This document shows positions 1 to 8,600 of a stretch of DNA of 64,000 bases, one piece after another (the first letter of the stretch is position 1; every line of letters starts with the position of its first letter). Source of the stretch: Pseudolabrys sp. FHR47 (GTDB taxonomy: Bacteria > Pseudomonadota > Alphaproteobacteria > Rhizobiales > Xanthobacteraceae); NCBI RefSeq assembly GCF_005153485.1, contig NZ_CP039740.1, positions 496,001-560,000 of the forward strand. Direction: 5' to 3'. Both the position numbers and the translations under genes were made by a program. The notes below the pieces were generated by a model. That model made no database searches. It was given only the letters and a program-made list of their open reading frames with translations, and was not told where the DNA came from.

Positions 1-2
1 GC

Positions 3-80
3 TATCTCGCGGTCACGGAGCGCCTGAGCGACGTGGAGCAGGAGATTGTAGACCTCGCCCGCGCGATGGCGGCTTCGGCT
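3..80 (+). CDS. Possible C-terminal tail of a gene cut by the window edge
   Basis: An open frame enters from the left edge and stops at TGA 78-80, giving about 25 residues ending ERLSDVEQEIVDLARDGGFG. The charged, heptad-like character would suit the helical tail of a protein. It overlaps the convergent GIY-YIG gene by about 68 bp, so it may be chance. No function can be assigned. Confidence 0.25.
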
Positions 81-354
81 GATGAGGGGAAGCCGCATTA
101 GCGGCGTCGATCCGCTTCGCCAGTTCCTTGCGGAAGGCGCGCTCGCGCTTGAGATGCCATTCCCGGCTCATGGCTTCGGCTTTGCTGGCGAAACACTCCG
201 AATGCAGCAATTGCCAGGTGCGGCCGCGCGTCGTGCGCGCCCCCTTGCCGGCATTGTGCTGGGCCAGCCGCCGCTCGACATCGTTGGTCCAGCCGACATA
301 AGTCAGCATGCGGCCGTTGCTGCGGCAGCCGAGGACGTAGACGTAGCAATCCAT
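13..354 (-). CDS. GIY-YIG nuclease superfamily protein (YhbQ/UPF0213-like)
   Basis: The product is 113 residues. It opens MDCYVYVLGC, where YVY replaces the first GIY half and TYVGWTND supplies the YIG-like half, followed by the usual conserved Arg (VERRLAQHN). Further on are the family's Lys/Arg-rich segment (REWHLKRERAFRKELAKRI) and a Pro/Arg-rich tail. Small stand-alone GIY-YIG proteins are common in alphaproteobacteria; the family fold cuts DNA, but the substrate of most members is unknown. I chose the ATG at 354 because the family domain begins there; the frame stays open to 411. Confident on family, not on role. Confidence 0.75.
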   Translation of the reverse strand: MDCYVYVLGCRSNGRMLTYVGWTNDVERRLAQHNAGKGARTTRGRTWQLLHSECFASKAEAMSREWHLKRERAFRKELAKRIDAANAASPHQPKPPSRGRGLQSPAPRRSGAP

Positions 355-426
355 GATTCTCAGTCTCGCACCGTCGCTCCGGCATTCAAGCCGGGCGCGC
401 GAGGATGCCACAACGCGAGCGTTTGA

Positions 427-1938
427 TCAGCGAGCGCTACCGGACCAGCGCTGGTCGAACGAGCCGACCGGCATGACCGGCTGCGCGCCGGTGAGCGTGG
501 AGCCGCTGTTCGCAGGCTGAGCCGAGAAGGCGGTGCGCAACTGCGGCGCCGGTTCGGCCGTGCTGGGCTCAGCCTGGGCGACGCGCGGCGAGGCGGGGGC
601 CGGCGCAGCGGCGACGGCTTTCGGCTTCGCCGGCGGCGTTGTTGGGGCGCTGGCGGGCGCCGCATTGGCGGTCCGGGTCAGCGGGCGCGGGGCTGGGCGC
701 GGCGCGGCTGCGGCAGTCGGCGGAGCCTGAACCTGCGCCGGAGCGGCGGCGGTGCTGGAATTGCCGAACAGATTGAGATTGCCGATCAGGCCGCCGATCG
801 ATCCCGATCTGGACGCTGCCTGGCTGGCGTTGGGCGCCGGCTGCGGCACTGGCACGCTGGCGAGCTGAATTTGGGGTTCGGGCTGGGCGTCGGGCGCACG
901 CGGCACCGATACAACCGTCGCCGGAGCCGGCATGTTCTCGCCGCGCGGCAGCGAGCCCGGCGCGGTGGCGACCTGGATCGGGCGGCCCTTGCTGTCGTAA
1001 CCGTCCTGCGTGCCCAGCTTCTCGGCGAATACCTGGTTCATGCCGCCGTCGATGCCGTGACGCGGCTTCGCCGTGGCGACGCCCTGCGCGATGTACTGCG
1101 CCATCTGGACCTGCTCTTTGCGCCGATGCTCAAGCACGGCGTCGGCGATGCTCTGGTCGAGTTGATAGGCCGGGCACTTGCCGGCAGCATTGAACTTCAG
1201 CGGCTTGTCGTCGGTCGCTGCCGGATCGAACACGTATTTCTTCTCGCAGACCGCGACCTTCGGCTCCTGCTTGCTGGCTTCGAAATTGTCGTAGCCTTCC
1301 TTGAGCATCTTCCAGAACGCGAAATGCGGGCTGTTGCGATGCCGGGCCATGTTCATCGCCGTCATGCGGAACGGGAAGGCCTGCAGCTGGAACGCCTTCT
1401 GGCCGCCGAAGAACGACTCGCGGGCCAGCGCGTAGATTTCCTGGATCTGCTCATCGGTCATCGCGTAGCAGCCGCGCGACGAGCAGTCGCCGTGCACCAT
1501 CAGCTCCGAGCCGGTGTAGCCGTGCGACCGGTCATAGGCGTTCGGGAAGCCGGTGTTGAAGGCGAGGTAGTAGCTGGAGTTCGGGTTCATCTGACCCGGC
1601 GTGATCGTGTAGAAGCCCTCCGGCGCCTGGCGGTCGCCTTCCTTCTTCTTCGGGCCGAGATCGCCGGACCAGCGGCAGACCGGATAGCTCTTGAGCAACG
1701 CGTATTCGCCGTCGCGGGTCTGCTTCCAGACCTCGAGCTCGGATTCTTCCTTGAAGATGCGGACAAGGATCGGCGATTCCTTGTCCATGTTCTTGGAGGC
1801 AATTTCGGAAAGCATCTTTTCCGACAGCGGCGCCTGGGCGCGTCCATTCGGCACCATGTCGGCATTGCAGCCGGCAAGCGCGATCGCCGCCACGAGTGCA
1901 GCGGACGCCAACATGGCGCGGACGAAGCGAGACTTCAA
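427..1938 (-). CDS. L,D-transpeptidase (YkuD/YafK-type) lipoprotein
   Basis: This 503-residue protein has an N-terminal lipoprotein signal with lipobox LAGC (Cys24), so it should sit on a membrane facing the periplasm. The L,D-transpeptidase catalytic signature is visible as MVHGDCSSRGCYAMTD, with His149 and nucleophile Cys157. The upstream VRIFKEESELEVWK and GEYALLKSYPVCRWSGDLGPK match YafK-like enzymes that remodel or cross-link peptidoglycan or attach proteins to it. After about residue 300 the protein is Pro/Ala-rich and probably disordered, making it much longer than the roughly 250-residue core of the family. It stands alone, convergent with nothing and upstream of accA's 3' end. Confidence 0.85.
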   Translation of the reverse strand: MKSRFVRAMLASAALVAAIALAGCNADMVPNGRAQAPLSEKMLSEIASKNMDKESPILVRIFKEESELEVWKQTRDGEYALLKSYPVCRWSGDLGPKKKEGDRQAPEGFYTITPGQMNPNSSYYLAFNTGFPNAYDRSHGYTGSELMVHGDCSSRGCYAMTDEQIQEIYALARESFFGGQKAFQLQAFPFRMTAMNMARHRNSPHFAFWKMLKEGYDNFEASKQEPKVAVCEKKYVFDPAATDDKPLKFNAAGKCPAYQLDQSIADAVLEHRRKEQVQMAQYIAQGVATAKPRHGIDGGMNQVFAEKLGTQDGYDSKGRPIQVATAPGSLPRGENMPAPATVVSVPRAPDAQPEPQIQLASVPVPQPAPNASQAASRSGSIGGLIGNLNLFGNSSTAAAPAQVQAPPTAAAAPRPAPRPLTRTANAAPASAPTTPPAKPKAVAAAPAPASPRVAQAEPSTAEPAPQLRTAFSAQPANSGSTLTGAQPVMPVGSFDQRWSGSAR

Positions 1939-2108
1939 AACTGGTACTCCCCGGGAGGACGAGCCCCTGTCAGGCTATCGTTATCCATAAGATATGGCAT
2001 CTGCAAGGCAATCTCCGGCAGCCGGAGCGCCTGCTAACCCTATGGTAAATCTTGCCTAAAACGTGGTGGCGGGGCCGGGCAGCCCCGTTTCAGGCCCCCG
2101 AATCCGGC

Positions 2109-3077
2109 TTAACCGGCGGCTTTCGCCGGGAGCCGGCCGATGGCCAGGAATTTGTCGCGGCGGGCCTTGCGGACGGCATCCCGGCCGAGCCCGCTGAGTT
2201 CGGCGAAGGCGGCGGCGATGGCATCGCCCGCCGAGGCGATGGTCTCGCCCGGATCGCGATGGGCGCCGCCGGTCGGTTCGGCGATGATCCCATCGATGAC
2301 GCCGAAGCGGATCATGTCCTGGGCGGTGATCTTCATGTTGGTGGCGGCGTCCTGCGCCTTGGACGAGTCGCGCCACAGGATCGAGGCGGCGCCTTCCGGC
2401 GAGATCACGCTGTAGATTGCGTGCTCGAGCATCAGCACCTTGTTGGCGGTGGCGAGCGCGATGGCACCGCCTGAGCCGCCTTCGCCGAGAATGACCGCGA
2501 CATTGGGTACGCCGAGCGACAGGCAGACATCGGTCGAACGCGCGATCGCTTCGGCCTGGCCACGCTCTTCCGCGCCGATGCCGGGATAGGCGCCCGCAGT
2601 GTCGACCAGCGACAGCACCGGAATGCCGAAACGGTCGGCCATTTCCATCAGCCGCACCGCCTTGCGATAGCCTTCGGGGCGCGCCATGCCGAAATTGTGC
2701 TTGAGGCGGCTCTCGGTGTCGCTGCCCTTCTCGTGACCGAGAATGCAGACGCTGTCGCCGCGGAAGCGGCCGAAGCCGGCAATGATGGCAGCGTCGTCGC
2801 CGAACTTGCGATCGCCGGCGAGCGGCACGAAGTCCGTGATGAGGCCTTTGACGTAATCGAGACAATGCGGACGCTGCGGATGGCGCGCGACCTGTGTCTT
2901 CTGCCAGGGCGTAAGCTCGCCGTAGAGCTCCTTGAGTGCCTGCGCGGCCTTGCTCTCGAGGCGGCCGATCTCTTCGGTCACCGAAACGGCATTGTCGGTC
3001 GCCGCCATGGCGCGCAATTCCTCGACCTTGGCCTCGAGCTCGGCCACCGGTTTTTCAAAGTCGAGATAGCTGCGCAT
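2109..3077 (-). CDS. accA: Acetyl-CoA carboxylase carboxyltransferase subunit alpha
   Basis: This is a 322-residue protein of normal AccA length. With AccD it forms the carboxyltransferase that moves CO2 from biotin to acetyl-CoA to make malonyl-CoA for fatty acid synthesis. The N-terminus [17 protein letters not shown] and the crotonase-fold core are family hallmarks: [42 protein letters not shown] and [11 protein letters not shown], the last two building the oxyanion-hole region. It starts at an ATG at 3077. accD is not nearby, which is usual in Rhizobiales. Confidence 0.97.
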   Translation of the reverse strand: MRSYLDFEKPVAELEAKVEELRAMAATDNAVSVTEEIGRLESKAAQALKELYGELTPWQKTQVARHPQRPHCLDYVKGLITDFVPLAGDRKFGDDAAIIAGFGRFRGDSVCILGHEKGSDTESRLKHNFGMARPEGYRKAVRLMEMADRFGIPVLSLVDTAGAYPGIGAEERGQAEAIARSTDVCLSLGVPNVAVILGEGGSGGAIALATANKVLMLEHAIYSVISPEGAASILWRDSSKAQDAATNMKITAQDMIRFGVIDGIIAEPTGGAHRDPGETIASAGDAIAAAFAELSGLGRDAVRKARRDKFLAIGRLPAKAAG

Positions 3078-3332
3078 GAGGTCCGGGCGATGCTTCGCTG
3101 AAAGTCGGGAAACCGGCGGTCCGGTCGGTGGGCCAACTGACCCATAGTGGGGCGTTAGTCAAGCGACAGGGATAATGCCCTCTAAATCCTTAATGTTTCG
3201 CCGCGAATGCGGACCGCCCGGCTCACCGCTCTTTAACCGAGACCCGCCAATCCCCGACTTTCTGCGATCATTTTACAAAGGCTTTAACGGCGTACCGCGC
3301 ACGGTCCCCACGCAGGGACGCGGGGGAGCGTT

Positions 3333-4562
3333 ATGTCGGTCGTCGATACTCGTCACAACGTGCAAGGCTGGATTGCCGGCGCGCGCGCCGCGCTGGCACG
3401 TGATCGCGGTGCGTTCGGTGATTTGGCGCGTAGCGAGCAGGCGATCTCCGAAGTCGTCGATATTCTGGCTGTGCCAGAAGCGGCCTGGGCCGATCTTTCC
3501 GCGCGCGCGGTCGAGGCCAATGCTTTCTATCATCCGGCCTGGGCGCGCGCCGTGGCGCGGCATGTCAAAGGCCAGGTCGGCATGCGAGCGCTGCTCGCCT
3601 GGGATGGTCCGCGCAAGCGCCGCTTGATCGGGCTGATGCTGGTGGCTCCCGCCTGGAATTGCCTGCGCCTGCCGCTTCCCGTTTTCGTCGGCTGGTACGC
3701 TTACGCGCCGCTGACGACGCCGCTGCTCGATCGCGACCAACCGGATGACGCCGCGCATGCGCTGATGAAAGCCGCGCGCGAAGCCGGCGCGCAGGCATTG
3801 CTCCTGCCGGCGCTGGCGATGGATGGCGCGGTCGCTGCTGCGCTGCGCCGCGCGACCGAACCATTTGCTATCAGCCCTCGTGTCTTCAACGCGCATGAGC
3901 GCGCGCGCCTCGATGCGACGCAGGACATCGATGAGGCCTTGGCCGCACTCGGCGCCAAGAAGCTGAAAGAACTGCGCCGTCAGCGCAATCGTCTGGCCGA
4001 TACCGGCGACGTTGAATACCGCGTTGCCGCGCCGGGTGCCGAGGCCGTAACCGCGCTTGAACAGTTCCTCGCGCTCGAGGCCGCCGGCTGGAAAGGCGCG
4101 GCCGGGACCGCGCTCGCCGCCAGGCAGGGCGACGTCGCTTTCATGAAAGAGGCCTTGCCGGCGATGGTGCGTGAGGGCGCCGCGCAGATCGTGACGCTGA
4201 CGAGTGGCGACAAGGTGGTCGCCGCCGGCGTGCTGCTGCGCCATGCGGGCCGCGCCTATTTCTTCAAGATCGCCTATGATGAGGCTTTCGCCAAGATGTC
4301 GCCCGGCGTGCTGCTCACGCTCGACATCACGCGGGCGATGTGCGCCGACGCGGCGATCGACAGCGTCGATTCCAACGCCGTCGCCAACCATCCGATGATC
4401 GACCACATCTGGCGCGATCGTCAGCCGATCGCCGATCTGATGCTGCCGACGCAGGCCGGCGCTTCCGGTTTCAGGCTTCTCGCCGCTCTCATCGATGCGC
4501 GCCGCGCGCTGCGTGACGCTGCGCGCTCGCTTTATCACCGCCTTCGCAAGTTGAAAGGATGA
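3333..4562 (+). CDS. GNAT-fold acyltransferase, BioF2/CelD-like
   Basis: The 409-residue protein fits the Acetyltransf_6 (BioF2-like/CelD-like) GNAT family. The recognisable stretch is in the C-terminal half: KELRRQRNRLAD, LALEAAGWKG, VAAGVLLRHAGRAYFFKIAYDE and SPGVLLTLDI, the pattern of a twin-GNAT FemAB-like fold. Such proteins transfer acyl or aminoacyl groups onto polysaccharide or lipid precursors; the substrate here is unknown. Its stop overlaps the next gene's start (ATGA at 4559), so the two are probably translationally coupled. An SD-like GGGGGAG lies just before ATG 3333. Confidence 0.75.
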   Translation: MSVVDTRHNVQGWIAGARAALARDRGAFGDLARSEQAISEVVDILAVPEAAWADLSARAVEANAFYHPAWARAVARHVKGQVGMRALLAWDGPRKRRLIGLMLVAPAWNCLRLPLPVFVGWYAYAPLTTPLLDRDQPDDAAHALMKAAREAGAQALLLPALAMDGAVAAALRRATEPFAISPRVFNAHERARLDATQDIDEALAALGAKKLKELRRQRNRLADTGDVEYRVAAPGAEAVTALEQFLALEAAGWKGAAGTALAARQGDVAFMKEALPAMVREGAAQIVTLTSGDKVVAAGVLLRHAGRAYFFKIAYDEAFAKMSPGVLLTLDITRAMCADAAIDSVDSNAVANHPMIDHIWRDRQPIADLMLPTQAGASGFRLLAALIDARRALRDAARSLYHRLRKLKG

Positions 4563-5515
4563 ATGCCATGACCGCCGCCGCTGCCGTCGTCGAACCGGCC
4601 GACCGCTCCGCTTTCGCCGCCAGTTTCCCGATGCAGCCGTTCTCGTTGCGTCACCAACTGGCCGGCAATCCGCTATTCACGCTGCCGAAGATCGTCGATC
4701 TGGTGCGCCACCTGCCGGCCGATTCCATCGAATATAATTCCGGCGACGCGGCTATCGGTCAGGACGCCAAGGAAACAAAATTCATCGATCTAGACCCGGA
4801 AGAGGTGGTGCGCAGCATCGAGACCGCGGGTGCCTGGATGGTGCTCAAGCGCGTCGAGCAGCACCCCGCCTATCGCGCCGTGATCGAGGATTGCCTCAAC
4901 GCGCTCGCCCGCGCGCACGGCCACGCCGATCTCGAGGAGGCGGGCTTCGAGGACATCCGCGGCTTCATGTTCGTGTCGTCGCCGAACGCCACGACGCCGT
5001 TTCATGTCGATGCCGAGGACAATATTTTCGTACAGATTCACGGCGACAAGTTTTTCACCATCTGCGACAACCGCGACGGCTCGGTGGTCAGCGACGACGC
5101 TATCGAGCATTCGCTGACCAAGCACCGCAATGTGAGCTACAGCCCGGATTTCGAGAAGAAGTCGGTCTGCTATTCGCTAAAGGACGGCGACGGCGTGTTC
5201 GTGCCGTATCTCTGGCCGCACTGGGTGCGGACGGGCTCGCAGTATTCGATCTCGATGGCGGTGACGTGGAAGACCAAGGCGGTGATGCGCAAGAACGACG
5301 TGTTCGTCGTCAATTCTCTGCTGCGCCGTTTCGGCATGCCGCAGGCCGCGCCGGGGCGCAATCCGGCGCTCGACACCGTGAAGCTGGCAGTGTTCCGCTC
5401 GGTCAAGGCGGTGGTCGATCCGCTGCGCAAGAGCCTCGCCATGCGCGCGCTGATCCGCAAGCTCGTGCTTGGGCGGAACGCCAATTATTACTTGAAGACG
5501 AAGCAGGCGGCGTAA
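4559..5515 (+). CDS. Cupin/JmjC-like domain protein
   Basis: The 318-residue protein has a cupin-like (JmjC-type) core. FHVDAEDN carries an HxD pair, IHGDKFFTICDN follows, and the distal histidine is in LWPHWVRTG; together they make a plausible Fe(II)/2-oxoglutarate site. Homologues in Bradyrhizobium are often labelled transcriptional regulators without evidence, and no DNA-binding domain is visible. It overlaps the acyltransferase gene by 4 bp. A second in-frame ATG at 4568 is better spaced from the AAAGGA at 4554-4559 and may be the true start. A hydroxylase partnered with the acyltransferase is inference only. Confidence 0.65.
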   Translation: MNAMTAAAAVVEPADRSAFAASFPMQPFSLRHQLAGNPLFTLPKIVDLVRHLPADSIEYNSGDAAIGQDAKETKFIDLDPEEVVRSIETAGAWMVLKRVEQHPAYRAVIEDCLNALARAHGHADLEEAGFEDIRGFMFVSSPNATTPFHVDAEDNIFVQIHGDKFFTICDNRDGSVVSDDAIEHSLTKHRNVSYSPDFEKKSVCYSLKDGDGVFVPYLWPHWVRTGSQYSISMAVTWKTKAVMRKNDVFVVNSLLRRFGMPQAAPGRNPALDTVKLAVFRSVKAVVDPLRKSLAMRALIRKLVLGRNANYYLKTKQAA

Positions 5516-5533
5516 GCGGCCTCGTCGTGCGCT

Positions 5534-5612
5534 GTCATCGTCCGCGAAAGCGGACGATCCAGCTCTTACATTTCGAGAAGTGCTGGATCACCCGCTTTCG
5601 CGGGTGATGACG
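5534..5612. repeat. Paired inverted REP-like palindromes, copy A
   Basis: Two hairpin units face each other: GTCATCGTCCGCGAAAGCGG near 5534, and the matching CCCGCTTTCGCGGGTGATGAC ending about 5611. They are separated by roughly 20 bp, and both carry the GCGAAAGC / GCTTTCGC core. The pair fills the gap between the convergent cupin and xerD genes. The same arrangement recurs at about 12.1, 14.1 and 35.1 kb. Confidence 0.85.
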
Positions 5613-5613
5613 G

Positions 5614-6561
5614 CTACGAATCATCCCCCAGCGGATGCAGATCCCGCACCAGCGACTTCAATCGCTCTTCCAGCACATGGGTATAGATCTGCGTCGTCGA
5701 GATGTCGGCGTGGCCGAGCAAGGTCTGCACGATGCGCAGGTCGGCGCCGTTGTGCAGGAGATGGCTGGCGAAGGCGTGGCGCAGTACATGCGGCGATAGC
5801 TGCGACGGCGGGATGCCACAGGCCGCGCCGAGCGCCTTTAGCTCGCGGGCGAAATGCTGCCGCGTGATGTGGCCCTGCTCGCCGAAGGACGGAAACAGCC
5901 ATTTCGATGGCGCTTCCTTCTTCGCTTCACCGCGCAGCGCGAGATATTCGCTCATCGCTCGTTTGGCGGCTGCGTTCAGCGGCACGAGCCGCTCCTTATT
6001 GCCTTTGCCGCGCACCACCAGCATCTGTTGCTGCGGCCGGGCCGCGGAGGCGGGGAGGGCGACGAGTTCGGAGACGCGCAGGCCGGTCGCATACACAACC
6101 TCGAGCAGGCAAAGGAGTCGCGCCGCGCGCAGGCGTGTCGCTTTCGGCTGCTCGGCATTTTCGGCATTGGCGCGCGCCTGCGTCAGCAGCGTATCGACCT
6201 CGGCGATGGATAGCACCTTGGGCAGCGTCTTGCCGCGCTTGGGCCCTTCCAGAACCGCGGCCGGATCGTCGCCCCGTTTTCCTTCGGCATAAAGAAAGCG
6301 ATAGAGCTGCCGGGTCGCCGACAGCCGCCGCGCCAGCGACGAGGCGGCAAAGCCCCGCTCGTCGAGGCTCTTGAGGAAGCCGCGCAGGTCGTCGGTATCG
6401 GCTTGGGCGACCGACGTGCCGGCCGCGCGCAGATGCGACGACAGGTCGGCGAGGTCGTTGCGGTAGGCGGCCAAAGTGTTTTCACCGGCGCCGCGCTCGG
6501 CCGCCTGCATGTCGAGAAACAGCTCGATCAGGGCGTCATCAGTCTGGCGGGCTTTGGCCAT
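5614..6561 (-). CDS. xerD: Tyrosine site-specific recombinase XerD
   Basis: This 315-residue protein has the usual two domains: an N-terminal SAM-like core-binding domain (residues 5-100) and a C-terminal catalytic domain. The catalytic set is intact: Arg162 in TGLRVSELV, Lys in RGKGNKER, His258 and Arg261 in [12 protein letters not shown], His284 in [16 protein letters not shown], and nucleophile Tyr293. With XerC it resolves chromosome dimers at dif during division. It sits 11 bp downstream of the 50-residue membrane protein gene and is divergent from aroK, a conserved Rhizobiales arrangement. I therefore read it as the housekeeping XerD, not a mobile-element integrase. Confidence 0.93.
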   Translation of the reverse strand: MAKARQTDDALIELFLDMQAAERGAGENTLAAYRNDLADLSSHLRAAGTSVAQADTDDLRGFLKSLDERGFAASSLARRLSATRQLYRFLYAEGKRGDDPAAVLEGPKRGKTLPKVLSIAEVDTLLTQARANAENAEQPKATRLRAARLLCLLEVVYATGLRVSELVALPASAARPQQQMLVVRGKGNKERLVPLNAAAKRAMSEYLALRGEAKKEAPSKWLFPSFGEQGHITRQHFARELKALGAACGIPPSQLSPHVLRHAFASHLLHNGADLRIVQTLLGHADISTTQIYTHVLEERLKSLVRDLHPLGDDS

Positions 6562-6572
6562 CTGGCCCTTGC

Positions 6573-6725
6573 TCAGCGCGGCTGTTTGAAGAACTTGTCC
6601 TGCGGCACGGTGACGACCATTTCGCGCGGCTGCAGCTTGACGAAATTGGCGAGCGCGAAAATGCCGACATAGCCCAAAGCGGCGATCATCCCGACGATGA
6701 CGAGGAATCGGAACAGGCTCGGCAT
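6573..6725 (-). CDS. Small single-pass membrane protein upstream of xerD
   Basis: A 50-residue frame (ATG at 6725, stop at 6573-6575) encodes MPSLFRFLVIVGMIAALGYV followed by GIFALANFVKLQPREMVVTV and a short Lys-rich end, PQDKFFKQPR. It has one hydrophobic helix (about residues 5-27) and a short tail ending in basic residues. It lies 11 bp before xerD and is divergent from aroK. I recall similar small proteins at this locus in other Rhizobiales, sometimes mislabelled as histidine kinase. Function unknown. Confidence 0.7.
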   Translation of the reverse strand: MPSLFRFLVIVGMIAALGYVGIFALANFVKLQPREMVVTVPQDKFFKQPR

Positions 6726-6870
6726 GGCGCTACCCGGCTCGAATCAAGATTTTGACTTTACGCCCTACGACCACGGTTCCCACCCTCTGGCAACCCTTTC
6801 GCCGCCGAAGCAGTCGCGGTTCTGCAATAATTGTTATATGGAACCGTTACGCCGGTTCGGAAACCCTATC

Positions 6871-7470
6871 ATGGTTAATACCACCGTCCAGAAAGCCGCC
6901 GAAGGCGCGCTCGATCCCGCCCTTCGGGCGGCGATCGTGGCCGCGCTCGGGTCGCGCTCGCTGGTGCTGGTCGGCATGATGGGAGCCGGCAAGTCGTCGG
7001 TGGGGCGCCGGCTGGCGACGCGGCTCGGGCTCAATTTCACCGACGCCGACACCGAGATCGAGACCGCGGCCGGCATGAGCATCCCGGAAATTTTCGCGCT
7101 CCATGGCGAGCCCTATTTCCGCGCCGGCGAGGCCCGCGTCATCGCCCGCCTGCTCGATCATGGCCCGCAGGTGCTGGCGACCGGGGGCGGGGCCGTGATG
7201 GACCCGCGCACGCGCGATCTCATCAACATCAAGGGCATCTCGATCTGGCTGAAGGCCGATCTCGATGTACTCACCAAGCGGACCAAGAAGCGCGGCACCG
7301 GCGACCGCCCGCTGGTCGACCGCCTCAAGGAGTTGCTGCCGCTGCGCGAGCCGGTCTATGCCATGTCCGACATCATCGTGCAGTCGCGCGACGAACCGCA
7401 CGACGTGATCGTGGACGACATCATCGCGGCTCTGCCGAAACATCTCGAACTTCCGGAGCCGACGCGATGA
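6871..7470 (+). CDS. aroK: Shikimate kinase
   Basis: Shikimate kinase phosphorylates shikimate at the 3-OH with ATP in the chorismate pathway. The Walker A loop VGMMGAGKSSVGRRLATRLG is followed by the substrate-binding DADTEIE, FRAGEARVI (the RxxE region) and ATGGGAVMDP motifs. The LID Arg region is KKRGTGDRPLV. I chose ATG 6871 (199 residues) because a GGA lies 9 bp upstream; an in-frame ATG at 6838 is an alternative, and the open frame continues further upstream without support. The stop overlaps aroB by 4 bp. Confidence 0.95.
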   Translation: MVNTTVQKAAEGALDPALRAAIVAALGSRSLVLVGMMGAGKSSVGRRLATRLGLNFTDADTEIETAAGMSIPEIFALHGEPYFRAGEARVIARLLDHGPQVLATGGGAVMDPRTRDLINIKGISIWLKADLDVLTKRTKKRGTGDRPLVDRLKELLPLREPVYAMSDIIVQSRDEPHDVIVDDIIAALPKHLELPEPTR

Positions 7471-8600
7471 CCGCATCGCTGCGTCAGCCTGCAACAGAAA
7501 CCATCGTGCCGGTCGCGCTCGGCAACCGCGCTTATGACATTGTCATCGGCCGCGACGCGATCAGGACTTTGGGCGAGCGCATCAAGGCGCTGCGGCCGGG
7601 CGCGCGCGTCGCCATCCTCACCGATGAGAACGTCGCGCGCGCGCATCTCGCGCGCGTCAAAGAAATTCTCAAGGCCAGCGGCATCGAGTCGACGCCGATC
7701 GTGGTCAAGCCGGGCGAGGGCTCCAAGAGCTACGCGACTTTCGAGACGGTGTGCGAAGCGATCATCGCCGCGCGCATCGAGCGCAACGATCTCGTGGTCG
7801 CGCTCGGCGGCGGCGTCATCGGCGACCTTGCCGGCTTTGCCGCGGCGAGTGTGCGGCGCGGCCTCGATTTCGTGCAGGTGCCGACCTCGCTGCTGGCGAT
7901 GGTCGATTCATCGGTCGGCGGCAAGACCGGCATCAATTCGCCGCGGGGCAAGAATCTGATCGGCGCATTCCACCAGCCGATTCTGGTCATCGCCGACACG
8001 GCGATGCTCGACACGTTGCCGGCGCGCGAATTTCGCGCGGGCTATGCCGAGGTCGTCAAATACGGGCTGCTCGGCGACGCCGATTTCTTCGCCTGGCTGG
8101 AGGCGAACTGGCGCGAGGTCCATGGAGGTGGTGCCGCGCGCGAACACGCTATCGCCGTGTCGTGCCGCGCCAAGGCGGCTATCGTCGCGCGCGACGAACG
8201 CGAGACCGGCGACCGCGCGCTGCTCAATCTCGGCCACACCTTCGGCCACGCGTTCGAAGCCGGCGCCGGCTTCTCGCAGCGCCTGCTGCATGGCGAGGCG
8301 GTGGCGCTCGGCTGCGTACTGGCTTTCGAGTTTTCCGAGCAGCAGGGCCTGCTCGGCGGCAACAGCGTCGCCCGCGTGCGCGCGCATCTTGCCGACGCCG
8401 GCCTGCCGACCAAAATAAGCGACGTGCAAGGCGGCGTGCCGGACGTCGACCGGCTGATGGAGCTGATCGCGCAGGACAAGAAAGTGAAACGCGGTAGGCT
8501 CACCTTCATTCTGGTGCGCGGAGTCGGCCAGGCCTTTGTCGCCAACGATGTCGATCCCGGCGCCATTCGCGCCTTCCTCGACGAGAAACGCGGGTCATGA
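7467..8600 (+). CDS. aroB: 3-dehydroquinate synthase
   Basis: The 377-residue enzyme converts DAHP to 3-dehydroquinate, using NAD and a divalent metal. Visible signatures are VALGGGVIGDLAGFAAASVRRG (NAD-binding loop), VPTSLLAMVDSSVGGKTGIN, the GYAEVVKYGLL segment, and the metal ligands in LNLGHTFGHAFE and LLHGEAVALG. ATG overlaps the aroK stop (ATGA), and its own stop overlaps the next gene by 4 bp, so aroK, aroB and the CNNM gene form a coupled operon. Confidence 0.97.
   Translation: MTASLRQPATETIVPVALGNRAYDIVIGRDAIRTLGERIKALRPGARVAILTDENVARAHLARVKEILKASGIESTPIVVKPGEGSKSYATFETVCEAIIAARIERNDLVVALGGGVIGDLAGFAAASVRRGLDFVQVPTSLLAMVDSSVGGKTGINSPRGKNLIGAFHQPILVIADTAMLDTLPAREFRAGYAEVVKYGLLGDADFFAWLEANWREVHGGGAAREHAIAVSCRAKAAIVARDERETGDRALLNLGHTFGHAFEAGAGFSQRLLHGEAVALGCVLAFEFSEQQGLLGGNSVARVRAHLADAGLPTKISDVQGGVPDVDRLMELIAQDKKVKRGRLTFILVRGVGQAFVANDVDPGAIRAFLDEKRGS

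Noticed and set aside
5614..6561. XerD considered as an integrase of a mobile island
   Set aside because: Length, motifs and conserved neighbourhood next to aroK fit housekeeping XerD; no att repeats or cargo genes adjoin.
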